In this document: positions 6,532 through 8,449 of the stretch, one piece after another
Layout of the letters: each line of letters begins with the position of its first letter
Position numbering within the stretch: the stretch's first letter is position 1
Origin: an uncultured Gemmiger sp.
Lineage (GTDB): Bacteria > Bacillota > Clostridia > Oscillospirales > Ruminococcaceae
Reading direction: 5' to 3'
Assembly: GCA_959018215.1 (NCBI GenBank)
Contig: CAUEKL010000094.1
Span: 1-8,449 of the forward strand
DNA: 8,449 bases
Notes under the pieces: generated by a model
Databases searched by the model: none
What the model saw: only the letters and a program-made list of their open reading frames with translations
Told to the model about the DNA's origin: nothing
Made by a program: the position numbers and the translations under genes

Positions 6532-7194
6532 TTGCCGTTTGAAACCTTGTTCCCGGTATGGGATCAGCTGACCCCTGCCCAGCAGCAGACCCTGCGCGGG
6601 GCTGCCGTGCTGCGCAAAGCCCCCCAGGGCACCATCGTGCATGACGGCGCGGCGGACTGCCTGGGATACCTGGTGGTGCGCAGCGGCCAGCTGCGGGCGT
6701 ATTACCTTTCAGAAGAAGGGCGGGAGATCACCCTCTACCGCCTGTTTGAGCGGGATGCCTGCCTGCTGGCGGCTTCCTGCATGATGCCCAGCATCCAGTT
6801 CGATGTGACCATCGAGGCAGAGAAAGACAGTGAGATGTACATCATCCCTCCCGACGTGTACAAGTCGGTGATGAAGGAATCGGCCGCTGTGGCCAACTAC
6901 ACCAACGAGATCATGAGCACCCGGCTTTCGGATGTGATGTGGCTGATGGAGCAGGTCATGTTCCGCAGCTTCGACCGGCGGCTGGCCGGGTTCCTGCTGG
7001 AGGAAAGCGAGCTGGACGGAACCACCGTGCTGAAGCTCACTCACGAGAAGATTGCCAACCATCTGGGCACCGCCCGGGAGGTGGTCACCCGGATGCTGCG
7101 GTATTTCCAGAGCGAAGGTATGGTGAAGCTGTCCCGCGGGACGGTGGAACTGACCGACCCGGACAAGCTGCGGACACTGCGGGGGGACGGCTGA
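6532..7194 (+). CDS. Crp/Fnr-family transcriptional regulator (TTG start)
   Basis: A 220-residue DNA-binding regulator. The N-terminal half (about 1-115) is a cNMP-binding-type beta roll (YLVVRSGQLRAYYLSEEGREITLYRL). A long dimer helix follows (about 116-150), then a winged helix-turn-helix (about 166-215). The recognition helix carries REVVTR (182-187), the position where CRP has RETVGR and FNR has an ExxSR pattern. The N-terminal FNR iron-sulfur cysteine cluster is absent; the cysteines are C43, C77 and C83. The TTG at 6532 has AGGAGG 9 bases upstream and follows the promoter at 6478-6506; a GTG at 6463 would lie upstream of that promoter. The gene diverges from ccdA and converges on trxA, so control of thiol redox genes is the likely but unproven job. 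The ligand is unknown. Confidence 0.92.
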   Translation: MPFETLFPVWDQLTPAQQQTLRGAAVLRKAPQGTIVHDGAADCLGYLVVRSGQLRAYYLSEEGREITLYRLFERDACLLAASCMMPSIQFDVTIEAEKDSEMYIIPPDVYKSVMKESAAVANYTNEIMSTRLSDVMWLMEQVMFRSFDRRLAGFLLEESELDGTTVLKLTHEKIANHLGTAREVVTRMLRYFQSEGMVKLSRGTVELTDPDKLRTLRGDG

Positions 7195-7202
7195 AAACAC
7201 AG

Positions 7203-7236
7203 AAAGCACGCCCCGCCGAAGCGGAACGTGCTTTTG
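7203..7236. terminator. Shared terminator between the convergent regulator and trxA genes
   Basis: AAAGCACG (7203-7210) pairs with CGTGCTTT (7227-7234). An inner stem CCGC/GCGG (7213-7216 with 7221-7224) closes a four-base loop. In trxA RNA this loop is UUCG closed by C-G, a very stable tetraloop. T-rich sequence follows on both strands (TTTT at 7232-7235; CTGTGTTTTC on the minus strand), so it can serve both genes, whose stops are only 51 bases apart. Confidence 0.8.
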
Positions 7237-7245
7237 CGGGCTTGT

Positions 7246-7551
7246 TTACAGCAGAGCCAGGATACGGGCCTTGGGCATAGCGCCCACGGACCGGTTGACC
7301 TCCTGGCCGTTCTTGACGACAACCAGGGTGGGAATGCTCATGACGCCGAACTGCGCGGCCAGAGCCGGCTGTTCGTCCACGTTGATCTTGCAGACCTTGA
7401 TGTCGCTGCGCTCGGCGGCGATCTCATCCAGGATGGGGCCCACCATACGGCAGGGACCGCACCAGCTGGCCCAGAAGTCCAGCAGGACGGGCTTGTCGCT
7501 GTGCAGCACTTCGTTTTCAAAAGTAGCGGTCGTGATATGAAGAACAGACAT
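7246..7551 (-). CDS. trxA: Thioredoxin TrxA
   Basis: Cytosolic thioredoxin, 101 residues, close to the standard 105. It reduces protein disulfides with electrons from thioredoxin reductase and, by family knowledge, supplies CcdA. The active site is WCGPC (residues 30-34) in LLDFWASWCGPCRMVGP. The conserved PALAAQFGV segment (62-70) precedes SIPTLVVVKNG with cis-proline P74. The ATG at 7551 has GGAGGT 8 bases upstream; the same frame stays open further upstream to 7716, but this extension lacks thioredoxin features and covers the promoter region. The gene is convergent with the regulator and divergent from guaB. No trxB is in the window. Confidence 0.96.
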   Translation of the reverse strand: MSVLHITTATFENEVLHSDKPVLLDFWASWCGPCRMVGPILDEIAAERSDIKVCKINVDEQPALAAQFGVMSIPTLVVVKNGQEVNRSVGAMPKARILALL

Positions 7552-7598
7552 GGTTGATAACCTCCGTTTTTTGTATGGTGTTTGGGTTTCCCCTTTCA

Positions 7599-7615
7599 GT
7601 ATGGTACTATCATAC
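7599..7615. promoter_or_regulatory. 17-bp imperfect palindrome over the trxA promoter (candidate operator)
   Basis: Arms GTATG (7599-7603) and CATAC (7611-7615) surround a centre that continues the dyad at TA/TA, so 14 of 17 positions are symmetric. An extra half-site GTATGG lies at 7573-7578, 26 bases away, and CATACC recurs at 7663-7668. The dyad covers the probable -10 of trxA. The position and symmetry suggest a repressor or activator site; no known binding protein was recognised from the sequence. Confidence 0.45.
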
Positions 7616-7629
7616 CCGCATTTTTGCAA
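7601..7629 (-). promoter_or_regulatory. Probable trxA promoter
   Basis: Minus strand: TTGCAA (7629-7624), a 17-base spacer and TACCAT (7606-7601), each matching four of six consensus bases, with transcription expected near 7594. An alternative -10 is TATGAT (7614-7609), a better hexamer but without a good -35. Either one overlaps the palindrome at 7599-7615. Confidence 0.4.
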
Positions 7630-7741
7630 TTCTTCCGTAACTATGTCACCAAAGGAAAAAGTCATACCTTGATATTTGTATCCCCGGCATATTTCACAAC
7701 TTTTTATACCGGGCACCCAAAAAGATTTTTGCCGTAAAATT

Positions 7742-7770
7742 TTGTATTTTGTCCACGGATGTGGTACAAT
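7742..7770 (+). promoter_or_regulatory. Sigma-A promoter of guaB, extended -10
   Basis: -35 TTGTAT (7742-7747), a 17-base spacer and -10 TACAAT (7765-7770) preceded by TGG, which gives the TGn extended -10. The start is expected near 7777, leaving a leader of about 90 bases before the guaB ATG. Confidence 0.75.
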
Positions 7771-7789
7771 CGAGGGTAAGCATAGACCC

Positions 7790-7830
7790 GCCCGCTGCTG
7801 CGCTTTCGGGCACGGCGACGGGACCGAAAG
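7790..7830 (+). promoter_or_regulatory. Structured guaB leader with two overlapping stems
   Basis: CTTTCGG (7803-7809) pairs with CCGAAAG (7824-7830) over a 14-base loop. An alternative stem GCCCG/CGGGC (7790-7794 with 7807-7811) uses some of the same bases, so the two cannot form together. No T-run follows and no terminator is present. It may influence mRNA stability or translation; it does not match the purine riboswitch core as I know it. Confidence 0.4.
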
Positions 7831-7866
7831 TATATTGGTTTTGTGAACTGTTTAAGGAGAGTGTTT

Positions 7867-8449
7867 ATGGCGTACTATTTTTCTGAACCGTCCCGCACGT
7901 TTGGTGAATATCTGCTGGTGCCGGGGTATTCCTCTTCCGAATGTGTGCCCAATGCGGTGAGCCTGCGTACCCCGCTGGTCAAGTACCGCAAAGGCGAGGA
8001 AGAATGCCCGCTGGAAATGAACATCCCGATGGTTTCCGCCATCATGCAGTCCGTCTCCGGTGAAAAGCTGGCCATCGCGCTGGCCAAGCAGGGCGGCGTT
8101 TCCTTCATCTACGGTTCTCAGACCATCGAGGAGGAAGCCGACATGGTGCGTCGGGTCAAGGCCTACAAGAAGGGCTTTGTGACCAGCGACTCCAACCTGC
8201 CTCCCGAAGCCACCCTGGCCGACGTGCTGGACCTGAAGACCCGCACCGGCCATTCCACCGTGGCCATCACCGCCGACGGTACCCCCCACGGCAAGCTGCT
8301 GGGCATCGTGGCTTCCCGCGATTACCGCCTGTCCCGCATGTCTACCGACCTGAAGGTGACCGAGTTCATGACCCCGCTGGAAAAGCTGGTCACCGCCCCC
8401 GCCACCACCAGCCTGCATGACTGCAACGACATCATCTGGGACAACAAGA
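7867..8449 (+). CDS. guaB: IMP dehydrogenase, N-terminal part, cut by window edge
   Basis: IMP dehydrogenase makes XMP from IMP with NAD+, the first committed step to GMP. The first 194 codons are present. The start MAYYFSEPSRTFGEYLLVPG is typical of the roughly 500-residue clostridial form. The first barrel segment NIPMVSAIMQSVSGEKLAIALAKQGG is spread over residues 52-77, and the CBS domain region begins near 105-115 (VTSDSNLPPEATLADVL, then KLLGIVASRDYRL and VTEFMTPLEKLV). The catalytic cysteine loop and the rest of the barrel lie beyond the window. The ATG at 7867 has AAGGAGA 6 bases upstream. It is divergent from trxA and has its own promoter at 7742-7770. The open frames on the other strand here are shadows of this gene. 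Confidence 0.95.
   Translation, partial: MAYYFSEPSRTFGEYLLVPGYSSSECVPNAVSLRTPLVKYRKGEEECPLEMNIPMVSAIMQSVSGEKLAIALAKQGGVSFIYGSQTIEEEADMVRRVKAYKKGFVTSDSNLPPEATLADVLDLKTRTGHSTVAITADGTPHGKLLGIVASRDYRLSRMSTDLKVTEFMTPLEKLVTAPATTSLHDCNDIIWDNK

Larger units (their letters stand above)
7552..7866. other. Divergent trxA-guaB intergenic region (315 bases), AT-rich
   Basis: No convincing gene lies here. It is clearly more AT-rich than its flanks. It contains the trxA leader and likely promoter on the minus strand (about 7594-7629), a dyad at 7599-7615, repeats of GTATGG (7573 and 7599) and of CATACC (7611 and 7663), an undefined AT-rich centre (about 7670-7740), the guaB promoter (7742-7770) and the guaB leader (about 7777-7866). 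Confidence 0.7.

Noticed and set aside
7552..7716. In-frame N-terminal extension of trxA
   Set aside because: Thioredoxin begins at the ATG at 7551 with GGAGGT at proper spacing. The extension covers the promoter and palindrome and has no family match.
7852..8418. A 188-codon minus-strand frame at the right edge
   Set aside because: It is antisense to guaB, whose IMP dehydrogenase sequence is unmistakable.

Overview
The window reads as chromosomal DNA from a GC-rich, low-oxygen Gram-positive bacterium of the Clostridia, most likely Oscillospiraceae (Faecalibacterium-like). The reasons are strong AGGAGG-type ribosome sites, sigma-A promoters with 17-base spacers, a lipoprotein-type peptide-binding protein, and the sequence style of the IMP dehydrogenase and the Crp/Fnr protein. 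The genus is inference. No mobile element, CRISPR array, tRNA or rRNA was seen. Most of the window is recognisable housekeeping and transport; the less ordinary parts are in the non-coding DNA and in a small thiol-redox cluster.

Region 1 (1-4952, minus strand) is a peptide ABC transporter operon read right to left. It has an extended -10 promoter (4924-4952), a leader of about 175 bases with two terminator-like hairpins, a substrate-binding lipoprotein (oppA), a pair of GC-rich intergenic hairpins, two permeases (oppB, oppC; the junction is a TGATG overlap) and the start of the ATPase oppD, which runs off the left edge. The leader hairpins suggest attenuation of the whole operon. The hairpins after oppA suggest that the binding protein is made in excess over the membrane parts.

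Region 2 (5046-7551) is a thiol-disulfide cluster. ccdA and a membrane-anchored TlpA/ResA-like thioredoxin form a minus-strand operon that ends at a strong terminator. A Crp/Fnr-family regulator diverges from ccdA under its own consensus-like promoter. trxA converges on the regulator gene, with a shared hairpin terminator between them. Together TrxA (cytosol), CcdA (membrane) and the TlpA-like protein (outside face) make a complete electron relay across the membrane, with a regulator embedded in it.

Region 3 (7552-8449) is a 315-base AT-rich divergent intergenic region between trxA (minus) and guaB (plus). It holds a palindrome over the likely trxA promoter, a good guaB promoter and a structured guaB leader. 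It is followed by the first 194 codons of IMP dehydrogenase, which runs off the right edge.

Several starts are non-ATG (oppB TTG, the regulator TTG, possibly oppA GTG). The two edge genes (oppD, guaB) are incomplete only because the window ends.
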